From assembly GCA_028571685.1 (NCBI GenBank), contig CM053140.1:222413323-222477322 (forward strand): a stretch of 64,000 nt of DNA, in the 5' to 3' direction. The notes under the pieces are model-generated. The model made no database searches. It was not told where the DNA came from and saw only the letters and a list, made by a program, of their open reading frames with translations. The position numbers and the translations under genes were made by a program. Shown one piece after another: positions 9,341 to 20,985 of this stretch (positions within the stretch are counted from its first letter, which is position 1; each line of letters starts with the position of its first letter). The DNA is from Heterohyrax brucei. Lineage: Eukaryota > Chordata > Mammalia > Hyracoidea > Procaviidae.

Positions 9341-12300
9341 TTAGAGTAGGAGTCTCATACAACATTTGTCCTTGTGCCACTGACTGATTTCATTCAGCAT
9401 GTCTTTGAAATGAAACCATGTTATGAGATACTTCCTAAAATCACCATTGTTTTTTATCATTGCATAATATTCCACTGAGTACACGCACAATTGTTCATTT
9501 GTCCATTCTTCTATTGTTGGCATCTGGGTTGATTCTGTCTTTTGGCTATTGTGGACTGTGCTGCAATAAACATTTATGGGCATGTATCTGTTCATGAGAC
9601 TGCCCTTCATTCTGTAGGATATATTCCAAAAAGTGGGATTATTGGGTCAAATGGTATAACTACTTCCAGCTTTTTAAGGAAGTACCAGATTGCTTTCCTA
9701 AGAGGTTGTACCATTTTGCAATCCTACCAGCAGTGTTAGAGAGTTCCAATCTCTCCACAGCCTCTCCAACACTTGTTGTTTTGTGTTTTTTGAATCATGG
9801 TCAACCTTATTGGGGTGAGATGATATCTCATCATCATTTTGATTTGGATTTCTTTAATAGCTAATGATTGTGAGCATTTTCACATGTGTCTTTTGGCTGA
9901 CTGAATGTTCTCTTTGGTAGTTTCTGTCAATTTCCTTTGCTGATTGCTTAACTGGGTTATTTATCTTTTTCTTGTTGATATTTATAGTACCTTGCAGATT
10001 ATGGAGATCAGACTTCAGTCCAACATATAGTTGCCAAATACTTTTTCCCATTCTGTAGGGGGTCTTCTAGTTCTTTTGATAAAGTCTTTGGATGAGCAGA
10101 AGTATTTTATTCTCAGTAGTTCCTGTTTATTTATTTTCTGTTGATTGTGCTTTGTCAGGTTTTGAAGTCTTCTTAAGCTGTGTATTAAAATTTCCATTGC
10201 TGATCCTATTTTTTTCTTGCATGATCTTTATCATTTTAGGTTTAGCGTTTAGGTCTTTGATCCACTTTGAGTTACTTTTTGTGTAAGATATGAGATATGG
10301 GTCTTGTTTCAATTTTTTGCATATGGATATCCAATTTTGCCAACACCATTTGTTAAAGAGACTGTTTTTACTCGTTTACAACCTTAGGGCCTTTGTCAAA
10401 TATCAGCTGTTTATAAGGGGATGGTGACATTGCTGGGGTCACAACTTTATTCCACTGGTATACATGTCTCTTTCCGTATCAGTACCAAGCTGTCTGGGCT
10501 ACTGTGGTAGTTGTAATACTTTCTAATGTTGGGTAGTGTCAGGCCTCCCACTGTGTACCTGTTCTTCAGTAGTGCTTTGCTTATCTGGGGTTTGTTCCCT
10601 TTCCAAACAAAGTTGGTGATTTATGTCTCCATCTCACTGAAAAATGCCACTGAAATTTGTATTGGGATTGCACGGTATATGTTGATCATTGTATGTAAAA
10701 TAGCTGTTTTCACAATGTTAAATCTTCCTATCCATGAGCAGGGTGATTTTCTCCATTTATGTAAGTCTTTCCTAGTTTCTTGCAGTAATGTCTTGCAATT
10801 CTGTTTGTACAGGTCTCTTATTTCCGTAGTTAAATTTATTCCCAGTTATTTTATCTTCTTGGTGGCTATAGTAAATGGTACTGACTTGGCAATTTCTTCT
10901 TTCACGATTTCTTTGTTGGTGTAAAGGAATCCTACTGATTTATTTATCTTTATCTTGTATCCTGATACTTTGCTTTTGAACTCTTCTGTTAGTTTGAGTA
11001 TTTTCCTTACGGATTCTTTGGGGCTCTCTGTGTGTGCAATCATCTCATCTGCAAATAGGGAGATGTTTACTTGCCAGTGCAGACGCCCTTTCTTTCTTTG
11101 TCTTGTCTAATTGCTCTGGCCAAAACTTCTAGTACAATGTTGTACAGAAGTGGTGAGAGTGGACATCCTTGTCTAGTTCCCGTTCTCAAGGAGAACTCTT
11201 TCAGTCTCTCTCCATACAGCATGATGTAGGCAGTTGTCTTTGCATAGATGCCCCTTATGGTGTTATGGCATTTCCCTTATATTCCTCTTTTCCTGAGAGT
11301 TTTTGCATGAATGGGTATTGGACTCTGTTGAATACCTTTTCTCCATCAATTGAAAACATCATGAGATTCTTATCTTTTGTTATTTATGTGGTTGATCACA
11401 TTAATTGCTTTTCTGATGTTGAACTAGCCTTGTATCCGTGATATGAATCTCATTTGGTCATGATGGACTTTTTTTTTTTGATATATTGTTGAATTCTATT
11501 AGCAAGAATGTTGTTGAAGATTTTTGCATCAAGGTTCATGAGTGATATTGGTCTGCAATTTTCCTTTCTTGTGGGATCTTTCCGTGGCTTTGGTATGAGG
11601 GTTATCCTGTCTTCATAAAATGAACTGGAGAGTATTCTATCCTTTTCTATGCTGTGAAATACTCTTAGTATTATTGGAGTTAACTTTTCTCTAAAAGGTT
11701 GGCAGAATTCTGTGATGAAGCCATCTAGGCCAGGACTTTTTTTTTTTTTTTTTGGTTGGTAGTTTTTAGATGACTTTTTCAATCTCTTCATTTGTGATTG
11801 ATTTCTTATGTTATTCTACTTCTGTTTGTGATCATTTTGGTAGATGATATGAATCCAGAAATTTGTCCATTTCCTCTAGGTTTTCAAATCTGTTAGAGTA
11901 CAGTCTTTCATAGTATTCTGTTATGATACTTTTGATTTTAGTTGGGTCTGTTGTCACGTCTCATATCTCCTTTCCTGTTTTTTCTATTGTAAGTTTAACT
12001 AATGGTTTATCAATTTTGTTGATCTTTTCAGAGAATCAGCTTCTGGTTTTGTTAATTTTTCAGTTGGTTTTCTATTTTCTTATTAATTTAGCTGTGCTCA
12101 ACTCTTTATTATCTGTTTTCTTCTGGTGACTGAGGGCTTTCTCTGTTGCTCTCTTCCTAATTGTTCAATCTATAGGGTTAATTCTTCAGTTTGGGTCCTT
12201 TCTTCCTTCCAGATATGTGCATTTATAGAGATGAATTGACCTCTGAGCTCTGCTTTGGCTGTATCTCATAGGTTCTGGTAGGATGTGTTTTCATTCTTGT

Positions 12301-13080
12301 CTGATTCCATAAATTTCTTTATTTCACCCTTAATTTCATCTCAAATCCATGGCTTTTTGAGTAAGGTGTTGTTCAGTTTCCATGAATTCAAATTTCTATC
12401 TGTTTTTTCTGCTAAGGTCTCAACTATTATCTTTTATAGTCTGCAATAATTCAATGGTATGGATTTTGTTGAGATTTGCTTTATGTTCTAACACATGATC
12501 TATTCTGGAAAATGTTCCATGTGCATTGGAGAAGAAGGTGTACTTACCTGTTGATGGATAAAAAGTTTATTTGTCAATAAGGTCTAGTTGGTTAATTGTC
12601 AGATTGTCAATTGTGTATGTCTTCAGTGAGCTTTTTCCTGTATGATCTGTCCATTACTGGAAGTGCAGTATTGAAGTCTCTATTATTGTGGAGTGATCTA
12701 TCTCATTTTTCTATGCAGTCAGTGTTTGTTAGATGTATTTAGATGCTCTAGTATTAGGTGCTTAAATATTTAATGTTGTTAAGTCCTGCTTGTGTATTGA
12801 ACATTTCAGCAATAATTAGTGACCGTCCTTTTCTACAATGGTGGATTTTACATTACAGTCTATTTTATCTGAGATTAGTACTGCCATGCCTGCTCTTCTT
12901 TGTATATCATTTGCTTGGTGTGTATTATTCCATCCTTTAGTTTGCAGTTTGTTCATAGCTTTAAGTTTAGGTGTGTTTCTTGTAAGCAACATATAGATGG
13001 GTGATTTTTGACCCTGGATATCACTCGTTGTCTTTTTGTTGGAATGTTCAGTCCATTTACTTTCAGTGTAATTGTTGATA
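9341..13080 (-). pseudogene. L1-D ORF2, full span but broken
   Basis: Spans from the LNVNGLN-like endonuclease start near 13070 to a conserved stop (MRLLL then TAA) at 9341. Open pieces include the C-terminal domain (9341-9610), an RT segment with KSPGLDGF at 11450-11791, and a palm segment at 10846-11043. The catalytic FADD box reads FADE (complement near 11040-11060). The frame is interrupted many times. The C-terminal 89 codons are the best-preserved part. Confidence 0.82.
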
Positions 13081-13539
13081 GGTATGTGTTTAGTGCTGTC
13101 ATTTTGATGTATTCATTTTTGTGTTGATTTTTTTTATGCTGTTGTTAATATTCCATTCTGCATCACTTTTTTTTTGTGGGTTGACTTTTCATCCTTTTCA
13201 GTCTTGGTTTTATGTTTGTTGAGACTCCTGTATTATGTATCTTGTTTTGACATGTCGCATTATTATTGTGCTTTGTGGCTACTCCAATAGTCCCCCTTAA
13301 TATTCTAAGTTTAAAAAATTTTAACTTCTGTATATCTTTTTAACTTCCTCTCCATCTGAAAAGACTGTAACTACTGTAGCACATCCCTCTTTTTAGTGTG
13401 ATAATGTCATAGTTTATGTGATATGATCACTGGTTCTTTTCTTTTAATATTATAGCTTTGATTGAACTTTGTAACTTCCCTGAGTAGGTTTCTGGATGCT
13501 GTGTCCAGTATTGTCTCCTTAAATATATACTTAATGGTT

Positions 13540-14104
13540 TTGCTTTTCTAAACAAAGAGTTTCTTTCAGTATTTCTTGTAGTTTGGGCTTTGTTTTTATA
13601 AAGTCTCCTAGCTTCCATTTATCTACAAATGTCTTAATTTTTATCTTCATATTTGAGAGACAGTTTTGTAGGATATGTAATTCTTGGTTGGAAGTTTTTC
13701 TTCTTCAAGGTTTTGAATGTGTCATTCTACTGCCTCCTTGCCAACATTGTTTCTGCCTAGAATTCAGACAAAAGCTTACAGGATTTCCCTCTGAACGATA
13801 GCTTTGCTTTGAGTGTCGCTGCCTTTAAAAGAATCTTTTTATGTTTCATTTTTACGAAGCTTGATTATAATATGTCTTGGTGTCTTTCTTTTCAGGTCGT
13901 TTTTGTGGCATGCTACACACATCTTGGATATCTGTGTTCTCTTCTTTCATAATTTCAGGGAACTTTTGTGTCAGTTACTCAACAATACTCTCTGTATTTT
14001 CAGCTATCCTTCCCTGTTCAGGAACTCCAGTTAATCATTGATCATTCCTCTTAGTAGAGTGCCACATGCTTCTTAATGCTTCTTCATTTTTCTTATTTTT
14101 CATG
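13540..14104 (-). pseudogene. L1-D ORF1, C-terminal part, broken
   Basis: Antisense remnant of the ORF1 RNA-binding region. It contains the complements of the ATKLSVKYE-like block near 13660, the LLSDF-like block near 13770, and LTENFPEI-like sequence near 13960. It is cut off by the 5' truncation of the element at about 14104. Confidence 0.7.
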
Positions 14105-14400
14105 TGTCCTAAAACCTTAAGTTTTGGCTTGCATCTTATTTTTATTAAAATTTAAACTTTTAGCTTTTACATTTAAGTCTGTGATCTACTTTGAGTTATT
14201 TGTATATATGCTGTAAAGAAAGGCTAGATTCTTTTTTTGAAACATGCATATTCAGTTATTCTGTCACCATTTGTAGCAAAAGGATTCCAAAGTCCAGTCT
14301 AAGAAACAATGTGTATTCAGAGGTATCTTCCTTTTATTCTTACCTTCACATCCTGTTTCTTCTCTCTCTTTATCACTATTTTATTTGTTGCATGTATATA
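14105..14400 (-). mobile_element. Ancient L1 fragment (ORF2 3' region), right part
   Basis: Continuation of the old antisense L1 at 7953-8160. It contains the complement of the stereotyped 'TTTAAGTCTGTGATC, then TTTGAGTTA' and 'ATTCAGTTATTCTGTCACCA' blocks near 14175-14270. The part after about 14340 is no longer recognisable. Confidence 0.6.
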
Positions 14401-14401
14401 C

Positions 14402-14957
14402 CAGATCTGACAATTAAGTCCATGAACTTAACTGTCCTAAGTGCTACATACCTCAGTGCTGAATATCACTACAGTTACCTTTGAAGTACTCCACTTTGGA
14501 AGCCATGCATCAATGCCAGCATCTAGAGCTCCCTTGAAAGCAATGTTATAAGTCTTTCTGGAATGGTCATTGTGCATGGTGGCAAGGTGGCAAGTTCATG
14601 AACATAATTATATAGTTGTCTGTGAGGGAGTTTTTAGTTGGTAAATAAATGACTGTTGGAACAAGCTCCCTACTTACCCGATCTAGCACCCAATGACCTT
14701 TTTCTTTACCCAGTGATAAAGGAAATACTAAAAGGAACACATTTGGATGACATTCAGGATATCAAGGGTAATATGAAAGCTCTGATGGCCATTCTGGAAA
14801 AAGAATTCCAAAATTACTTTCAAAGATTAACTAGGTGCTGACATTGGTGCATAGCTTCCCAAAGGTAGTACTTTCAAAAAGACTGTAGTGATATTCAGCA
14901 CTGAGGTATGTAGCGTTTTTTCTAGGACTAATGCACAAACCTAACTGGCAGTCTTTG
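14402..14957 (+). mobile_element. Fold-back (palindromic) mariner element
   Basis: Tc1/mariner-type DNA transposon remnant with the terminal motif TCTGACAATTAAGT at its left end and its complement, decayed, at the right. Its left arm (14408-14570) is an inverted copy of its right arm (14785-14952). One 32-base block (GCTACATACCTCAG...ATCACTACAG at 14442-14473) is perfectly repeated in inverse at about 14892-14923, and the rest matches at an estimated 75-80%. The right arm and loop contain the transposase C-terminus and 3' end. The left arm lacks the normal mariner 5' half. Transcription through it would give a long hairpin. Confidence 0.85.
14656..14841 (+). pseudogene. Mariner transposase C-terminal fragment
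   Basis: A 61-codon open frame in the loop and right arm of the fold-back element. It shows the mariner signature PYLPDLAPNDLFLYP, the degraded form of the YSPDLAPSDFFLFP block that carries the third catalytic Asp (D,D34D). The LDDIQDIKGN and ALMAILEKEFQNYFQ blocks follow. The third Asp position reads ND. The rest of the transposase, including the DNA-binding domain and first two Asp residues, is absent. Confidence 0.8.
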
Positions 14958-14960
14958 TAC

Positions 14961-16265
14961 ACATGAGGTCTGATAATTAAGTCTGCGACCTTTCTACCAT
15001 ATGCTTATGTTGGCAGCACTGAACAAACAGCTTGGTAGTATTTCACAGCCTTGGGATATCAGTGTCTCACAGCTGTGTTCATGGGGACATATGGAAACAT
15101 CTGTTGAGTGGTATTCATTGTTGCTATTGCATGTTTTTGTGGGCTACCATGAGAATGTTAGAGCTTGAATTAGAGCAATGGACAGACATTAATTTTCTTG
15201 TTTAACTTGGCAAGAGTGAAAATGAAATCAGGGATGTGCTAGTCCATGTTATGGGGATTATGCCATGAAGAAAACAGCAGTGTACAAGTAAAGTCAACAG
15301 TTTTCTGAAGACAGAGGAAATGTCATTGACAAAGAGATGTTAGGACAGCCAGTAACAAGAACTGATGAAAACATTGCAAAAATTTGTCAAATTATGTGTT
15401 AAAATCATTGACTGACTGTGAGAAGCATGGCAGACCAAGTAAACATCGACAGAGAAACAGTGAGGAAAATCTGAACTGAAAATCTTGCCATGAGAAAGGT
15501 GTGTGCAAAATGTGTGTACAAAAATGAACAAAAGCAAAGGAGAGTCAAACTTTGCAAAGACCTTTAGGATAGGCAAAATGATATATTGGGCTGTGTTATC
15601 ACTGGTAATGGAACATGGTTGTACCAACTGGATCCTGAAACAAAGCATCAAAGTACACAGTGGAAGTCAGCCAATTCTCTACAACCAAAAATTTGTGTCA
15701 GTCCAAATCAAGAGTCAAAATGATGTTGCTAAGCTTTTTGATTATCAGAAGGATTGTCCAGTATGAATTTTTACCAAGTGGACCAACAGTTAACCAAGTT
15801 TACTATTTGGAAGTGCTGGAAAGGCTGTGTGACAAAGACAAAAATAACCTGAACTTTTTGCCAGCAACTCATGGCTCTTGCATCACAATGTACCAGCTGA
15901 CACAGCACTGTCTGTGAGGGAGTTTTTAGCCTGTAAACAGATAACTGTATTGGGGCACCCTACCTACTCACCTGATGTGACCCCCAGTGACTTTTTTCTT
16001 TACCCAGAGATAAAGAAACTGTTGGACAGAAGACACTTTGATGACATTCAGGACATCAAGGGTAATACTACAATAGCTCTGATGACCATTCCAGAAAAAG
16101 AATCTCAAAATTGCTTTGAAGGGTGGACTAGGTACTGGTATCAGTGCATAGCTTCCCAAAAGGAGTATTTCAATGGTGACCATAGTACCAAAGTGATAAT
16201 CAACAATGAGATACATGGTATTTTTTCTAGGATAGGTTCGCAAACCTAATTGTCAGACCTTGTAC
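14961..16265 (+). mobile_element. Full-length mariner element (~1.3 kb)
   Basis: The left terminal repeat has GAGGTCTGATAATTAAGT at 14965. The right terminal repeat complement is AAGGTCTGACAATTAGGT (CTAATTGTCAGACCTTG at about 16247-16263). Length of about 1.3 kb is normal for mariner. It abuts the fold-back copy with only a few bases (TACACAT) between, in the same orientation. The single gene inside is a mutated transposase. Confidence 0.87.
15149..16249 (+). pseudogene. Mariner transposase, frame broken, second catalytic Asp codon missing
   Basis: A mariner (D,D34D) transposase cuts and pastes its own element. The start at 15149 gives MRMLELELEQWTDINFLV, resembling the helix-turn-helix N-terminus, and the next codon is a stop. 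Downstream blocks are GKSENEIRDVL, RTDENIAKICQI-like and DRETVRKI-like (15440-15475). At about 15880 the normal HHDNAPAHTALS block reads HHNVPADTALS, so the codon for the second catalytic Asp has been lost by a 3-base deletion. The YSPDVTPSDFFLYP block (15969-16010) keeps the third Asp. The C-terminal 123 codons (15878-16249) are open. Inactive. Confidence 0.87.
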
Positions 16266-18460
16266 ATACAGGTACACATGTTCCTTTGAGGTAACTATAA
16301 CACTCTTCACGTCGTTCTCTACTACAGCCAGTCTTGTTTTAACCTAATATATTCTGAAGATCTCTCCCTGTCAGTAATTAGATAGATTTGCAATTCCTTT
16401 TCAATTGCGTATTGCTCCATTGTATGGATATACGGAATTACAGCCATTCGTAACTGTTCTGTAATATATTTTGCTTTGTTTTTAGTCCTTAGCTATTATA
16501 ATAGTATTGCAATGAATAATTTTAAAAATATCTGCTTTTAAAAGAGAATTAACAAACTGGTATGCATGTATAGGAAAACTGAAAGAGATATAGAAAGTGT
16601 ATCATAGTGCTAAAAGATCTGAGCATATTGAAGGTCAGGAGCCACTGACTACTAAAGAATCATACAAGAAGGGTTAGGACTGGAGTAGGGATAGGAGATC
16701 TCTGCTGGAATCACTGTACTTAGGCTTTGTCACTGTCTCCACCACTAACTAGTTGTGTGAATGTGGATAATGCACTTAATTTCAAGACTCAATTTTATCA
16801 CCTCTACAGTGAGATTAGAATATTTTCCTGCATGCAAGAAGATCATGATCTCTTGTGCTCTCTTTTGGGCTTAAAACTATATAAAGCCCTTCTGAAAAGA
16901 AGGTGACCAGCCCCTCACCCTCAACATCCCACCTCCAGAATAATGTGGTGGATGGAGCTCTCCATTAAGATGACCTCTCTGGTTCTGCTGATAATTATTT
17001 GGGCCATATGTTAAAAAGTCACTTTTAATTTTGTTTCTAAATTTCCTTATTTCTCAAAGGCTGAGAGTAGACTAAATCAATGATTTTCCAGCCAAAAAAA
17101 AAAAAAAAAAGTGTTTATTCTAACAAAACCAAGTGCCAATACTTATAAAAATTTAAACTAAAACCGCTCTAGTGAAGATGAGGGTTAAAATTCTGAGGGG
17201 CCATGACTCAACCCTCCTAAATGGAGTGGCATGATCATAAGAAATGACTCAGATGAAACAGTCTATAGTTTAACCATTTGAAAGCTGATTGCATGCAGTT
17301 TTGGAACTCATATTTTATTATATTAAAATGAGATAGGCCATGTTTTCAGTTGTAGTCTCCTGGAAAAAAATCTTCCACAAGTCAAAATATGGTGTCTATT
17401 CTGAACTCAACTCAGAGATTTCCAAAAAGTTATATCCTAAATTTCTGGACACTTTGACCCTCTAATTATGGAGCACCTAAAGCATTCTGAGACCTCTCCT
17501 TGACCCAATTCTGTTTTATCTCAGGGAAGAGAGTAATCTCCCCCTAGCAGATAAACTTTTCCTTGCAGGATTTATGACCACCTATTCTCTGGCTTACAGA
17601 TCAGGTCACTAATGAAAAAGAAGTTCTCTTGGGGGAATTGAGAACAATATAATGAGACAATCAGACTTTTGGCTTTGAAGTTAAATAATTTTGAAGATTT
17701 TAAGTTATTTCTCAACTAAAGCGTTTCTAGATATGGCTATGATGATTGTTCCTATATCAACCTAAGTACTAATCTTAGGTTCCCTATTGAAAGACATAAC
17801 AACTCTTGGCAAGTATTTTATCCCCTCTCTGTGGCCCCAGGCTTCCCACATCTGGACTTTGATTCCCTATAGGCTGCACTGAGAGGCTCCAAACATTAAT
17901 AAGATGAAATTGATTACATGCAAGCTTCTTGATAATGGAGTACCACAGGAATATCAAGTCCTATCATAAGTCTCAGAGGAATTTGCCCCAAAGAATCTTT
18001 GGGGATTGTTAAGACTCAGACTTTGTGCTGAAGGAGGGGAGAGGGTTGAGTCTTGCTAGTTAAAGTCTATGTACACTTTGTTAACAAATCAATGCTCCAC
18101 AAGTCAGAGGTGCAAGACCACTTTAGTTGAATTGATGGCTGAACTCAGTTAGTTGTTCATACAGTGGTGAAAATGGAATGCTAAGTGCTTTTTAACAGTC
18201 ATTGAGCACTTTAGGGATTTTGTATCACGGTCCTTTTGTGTCTTACTAAGTTTGTAGTAAGCAAGAATCTCACTAAAATTAGATGAGAGAAACAAGTCAT
18301 CTAACAATTCTCTTCTCTACCTAGAAATTCCATGAATAAACTACAAAAAAAAAAAAAACTGATCTTTTGGGAGAATAAATGCAATTTGGAAGTAAGTAGA
18401 ACCGTAGTTTAACTGCCCATGTGCTTGGCTTTTTCAAAGAAAATCAAAGTCGTTTTGCTG
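16266..18460. other. Non-coding stretch with faint old repeats
   Basis: No gene. Apart from the MIR at 16718-16830, a probable ancient LINE piece lies at about 16390-16545 (CCATTGTATGGATATAC and TATTGCAATGAATAA blocks). There are poly(A) runs at about 17095-17110 and 18344-18357. The remainder looks like unique sequence. Confidence 0.5.
16718..16830 (+). repeat. MIR SINE fragment
   Basis: The core reads CCACTAACTAGTTGTGTGAA, then CACTTAATTTCAAGACTCA, then TTTTATCACC, matching the MIR core order (tRNA-derived ancient mammalian SINE). Confidence 0.65.
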
Positions 18461-18462
18461 GG

Positions 18463-18560
18463 AAAAACCAAAACCAAACCCACTGCCTTCAAGTCATGTC
18501 TGACTCATAGTGACCATAGACTCCTTGAAAACTCTAGAATTCTACAGCCCTGCTGATCCA
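18463..18560 (-). mobile_element. AfroSINE fragment (3' part)
   Basis: The complement of the SINE 3' block: CAAACCCACTGCC, then TCTGACTCATAGTGACC. The tRNA-like head is not recognisable. Confidence 0.65.
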
Positions 18561-19091
18561 GTGCAATCTGCAACCATCCATCATCAACATGCTCCCTGGT
18601 GAGGAATACTAATCATTTAGTTCTGAAGACAGTCTCTTCAATGGTGTGGGCAGAAACTTAAGGTAAACTAGGCAAGAAAGAAACCCATGAACACATTCAT
18701 GAAAATTATGCATTTTATGATAAATGATTCACATATCACATAAATAAGCTTAGAGATAGGTTCAAAGTACACAAGGTCTGTGGAGATTTTACCAGCCTTT
18801 CATATTTTCTCCAGATCTTCGTGCCTCTTCTTATGTGACAGTTCAGTACTTTTGATGGCAACATACTTCATTTCGCTAAACTATATAGTTCAGTAAACAT
18901 TTTATTAGTCTGTGTTTTATCGGTCTAAGCCCCGCTGAATCCACACTTACATACATTGACAGCAGAGTAATAATAGATGTTTATGGCTCTGTGTTTGAGT
19001 TATATCAATATCTTATCTTCTGAATTTCTAAAGAAGGATTCTCTTACATTGAGTTCTTTTTTGGTTTTCTACATGTTTTATGGCCTATATA

Positions 19092-19303
19092 GCATCAGCA
19101 AACTATGGCATATTTGGACCAACATCTATTTTTATAAATAAAGTCACATTGGAGCACAGTCACATAATTTATGTAGCATCTATGAGTGTATTTACACTAC
19201 AATAACATAACTGAGTAGCTATGACAGAGACCATGTGCTCTGTGAAGCCTAAAATATTGATTGCCTGGACCTGTGATGAAAAAATTTGCCAACCCTAGGT
19301 TTA
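19092..19303 (+). mobile_element. hAT-type non-autonomous DNA transposon relic (MER-like)
   Basis: Left end CAGCAAACTATGG and right end TTTGCCAACCCT form rough inverted termini. Inside are AATAAAGTCACATTGGAGCACAG-like and CCTAAAATATTGATTGCC blocks typical of a widespread mammalian MER-type hAT element. The exact family name is uncertain. Confidence 0.55.
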
Positions 19304-20185
19304 TATTAGTTTGAAAAAAAAAAGGAGGTATTCTTGTCATCACTTGAGTGGTAAGCAATAGTATATAAAAGCCTGCTTCAACCATCTCATGAGAGCCGAT
19401 GATGTGCTATCTCTTCTCAACTCCATATTCAGTGATGTCATGCTGATAGCTAGAAATTGGCTATGGTGGGAGTATTTATAATAAGGTGATCTTCCAGCAC
19501 AACATAATTTGATCTTTCTCTCTTTATTTTTCCCAGGAAAGAACTAGTTGTTAAATATTTACCAGAACATCATTGGTAGTAACTCTCTATTAGCCAGAAC
19601 TCATAGTTAGTAGCTATCTTAGCATTTAATGTAGATCTCATTACCATGTGGATGTAATCAATATTAAATAACTGGATTTCAAGGTATTTAATTTTGCTAA
19701 TCATGGAACAAATTCAGCTTAATGTAGACATCTTAGAAAGCACAAAGAAAATAAATAAACTTATATGCTCATCACTTATACCATACATAGTAATGACAGA
19801 AATGTCTATCTTATATTCATACCTCATAATTTTATTTGTAGATGAGAACATGTTTTCTAAAAAATTATAATTCTATTTTGACAGAGTAATAAAGTGTGCA
19901 CATTTTTACATTAATAAATATTCTTCTGCAACATCATTTTACTTAGCTGTCTAGTGTTTCTATGCCACAACTCAATTAACTAAGTCTCTATTATCATACT
20001 TGGCTTGGCTGGCTATTATCATATATTTAAAAGGCTGTAGGGTAAACCATTATAAATACATATCTATTCACAGCTCTGAAAATTACTTTCACATAAATTT
20101 TAAAGCTTTATTTTATTAGGCCACAGATTTAAAGTTAAAGAATTTTATTTTCATTTAACCAAACCTGTCTCAATCCATCACTCAT

Positions 20186-20412
20186 TAACTAAATTTAACA
20201 TAAGACTCTTATGTTCCAGATACTGTTCTAGAAGCTGAGGATGAAAACATAAAAACATTCACAAAAAACAGCATTCTTGTCACCTTGGAGCCTTCATTTT
20301 AAATAACAGTCAGTAAGAGTTTTAAATCAATTCACAATTTAATCAATTAGCAATATAGTTCTATTCAATACAACACAAATTCATTGAGTGCCTACTAAGT
20401 GTCAAACATTCT
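20186..20412 (+). repeat. L2 LINE 3'-end relics
   Basis: Two partial L2 3' ends. One has GTTCCAGATACTGTTCTAG, then GCTGAGGATGAAAACAT. The other has TTCATTGAGTGCCTACTAAG, then TGTCAAACATTCTG at about 20370-20412. Both are in sense. Confidence 0.6.
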
Positions 20413-20780
20413 GAAGAAACTACAGTATCATGCTTCATTGTCATGCCACTAACAGCTTCATGAAATAAAATATTTCTTAGGTATTAGTTAAAAATCTTGG
20501 TTGTAACTCAGTTCGGGGTAAACTAGCTTAAGAGAAAAGGTGGAATGTATTACAAGAAGAAAAAGTTTATCTCCGAGAAGACGTAATTCCAGAAAAATAG
20601 CTAGGCGTCAAAGAAGATCATAATATTAAGGGCTCCAACTCTGTCAGACTCTCTTTCTTTTGTTACTTTTCCTGCTTTCTCTGCTTCAGGTTTCCTGTTC
20701 CTTAAAAGTAGATCTGTTTTTTCCTTTCATCAGGAGTAAACACAACTTATGATAGACACATTTACAGGTACATTTCAGTC

Positions 20781-20985
20781 AAGGGAACTCTAGTAGCACA
20801 GTGGTTAAAGTGTTGAACTGCCAATCAAAAGAATGGTGGTTTGAACCCACCAGCTGCTCAATGGGAGAAAGATGTGGCAGTCAGCTTCCATGAAGATTTA
20901 TAGCCTTGGAAACCCTATGAGGCAATTCTGCTCTGTCCTAGAGGGTCATTATGAGTCAGAAGCAATTCAGTGGTTGTGGGTCTGA
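20781..20985 (+). mobile_element. AfroSINE, complete
   Basis: Sense copy. The head has an A-box-like GTAGCACAGTGGTTAAAG and a B-box-like GGTTTGAACCCACC. The body has CCTTGGAAACCCTATG, TCTGCTCTGTCCTA and GGTCATTATGAGTCAGAA, ending in a TCAGTGGTTGTGGGT-like tail. A ~27-base insertion (GAGAAAGATGTGGCAGTCAG-type) separates head and body, a longer variant than the other copies. Confidence 0.9.

Larger units (their letters stand above)
8363..14104 (-). mobile_element. LINE-1 copy L1-D, 5'-truncated in ORF1
   Basis: A 5.7-kb antisense L1. From its 3' end (left) it has a poly(A) complement, a ~1-kb 3' UTR, all of ORF2, the inter-ORF spacer and the C-terminal half of ORF1, where it stops at about 14104. 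That is typical of 5' truncation during target-primed reverse transcription. It interrupts an older L1 whose halves lie at 7953-8160 and 14105-14340. All ORFs carry stops. Confidence 0.88.
18561..20780. other. Non-coding stretch with hAT and L2 relics
   Basis: AT-rich, with no gene. The recognisable items are the hAT-type element at 19.1-19.3 kb and L2 ends at 20.2-20.4 kb, listed separately. Otherwise nothing. Confidence 0.5.

Noticed and set aside
14402..16265. One large composite mariner with a transposase gene spanning both copies
   Set aside because: Each copy has its own terminal repeats, and the transposase C-terminus is present twice. They are two elements side by side.
20790..20860. 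Possible tRNA gene (A-box and B-box-like sequence)
   Set aside because: It is the tRNA-derived head of an AfroSINE. The sequence goes straight into the SINE body, and the acceptor stem cannot be completed.
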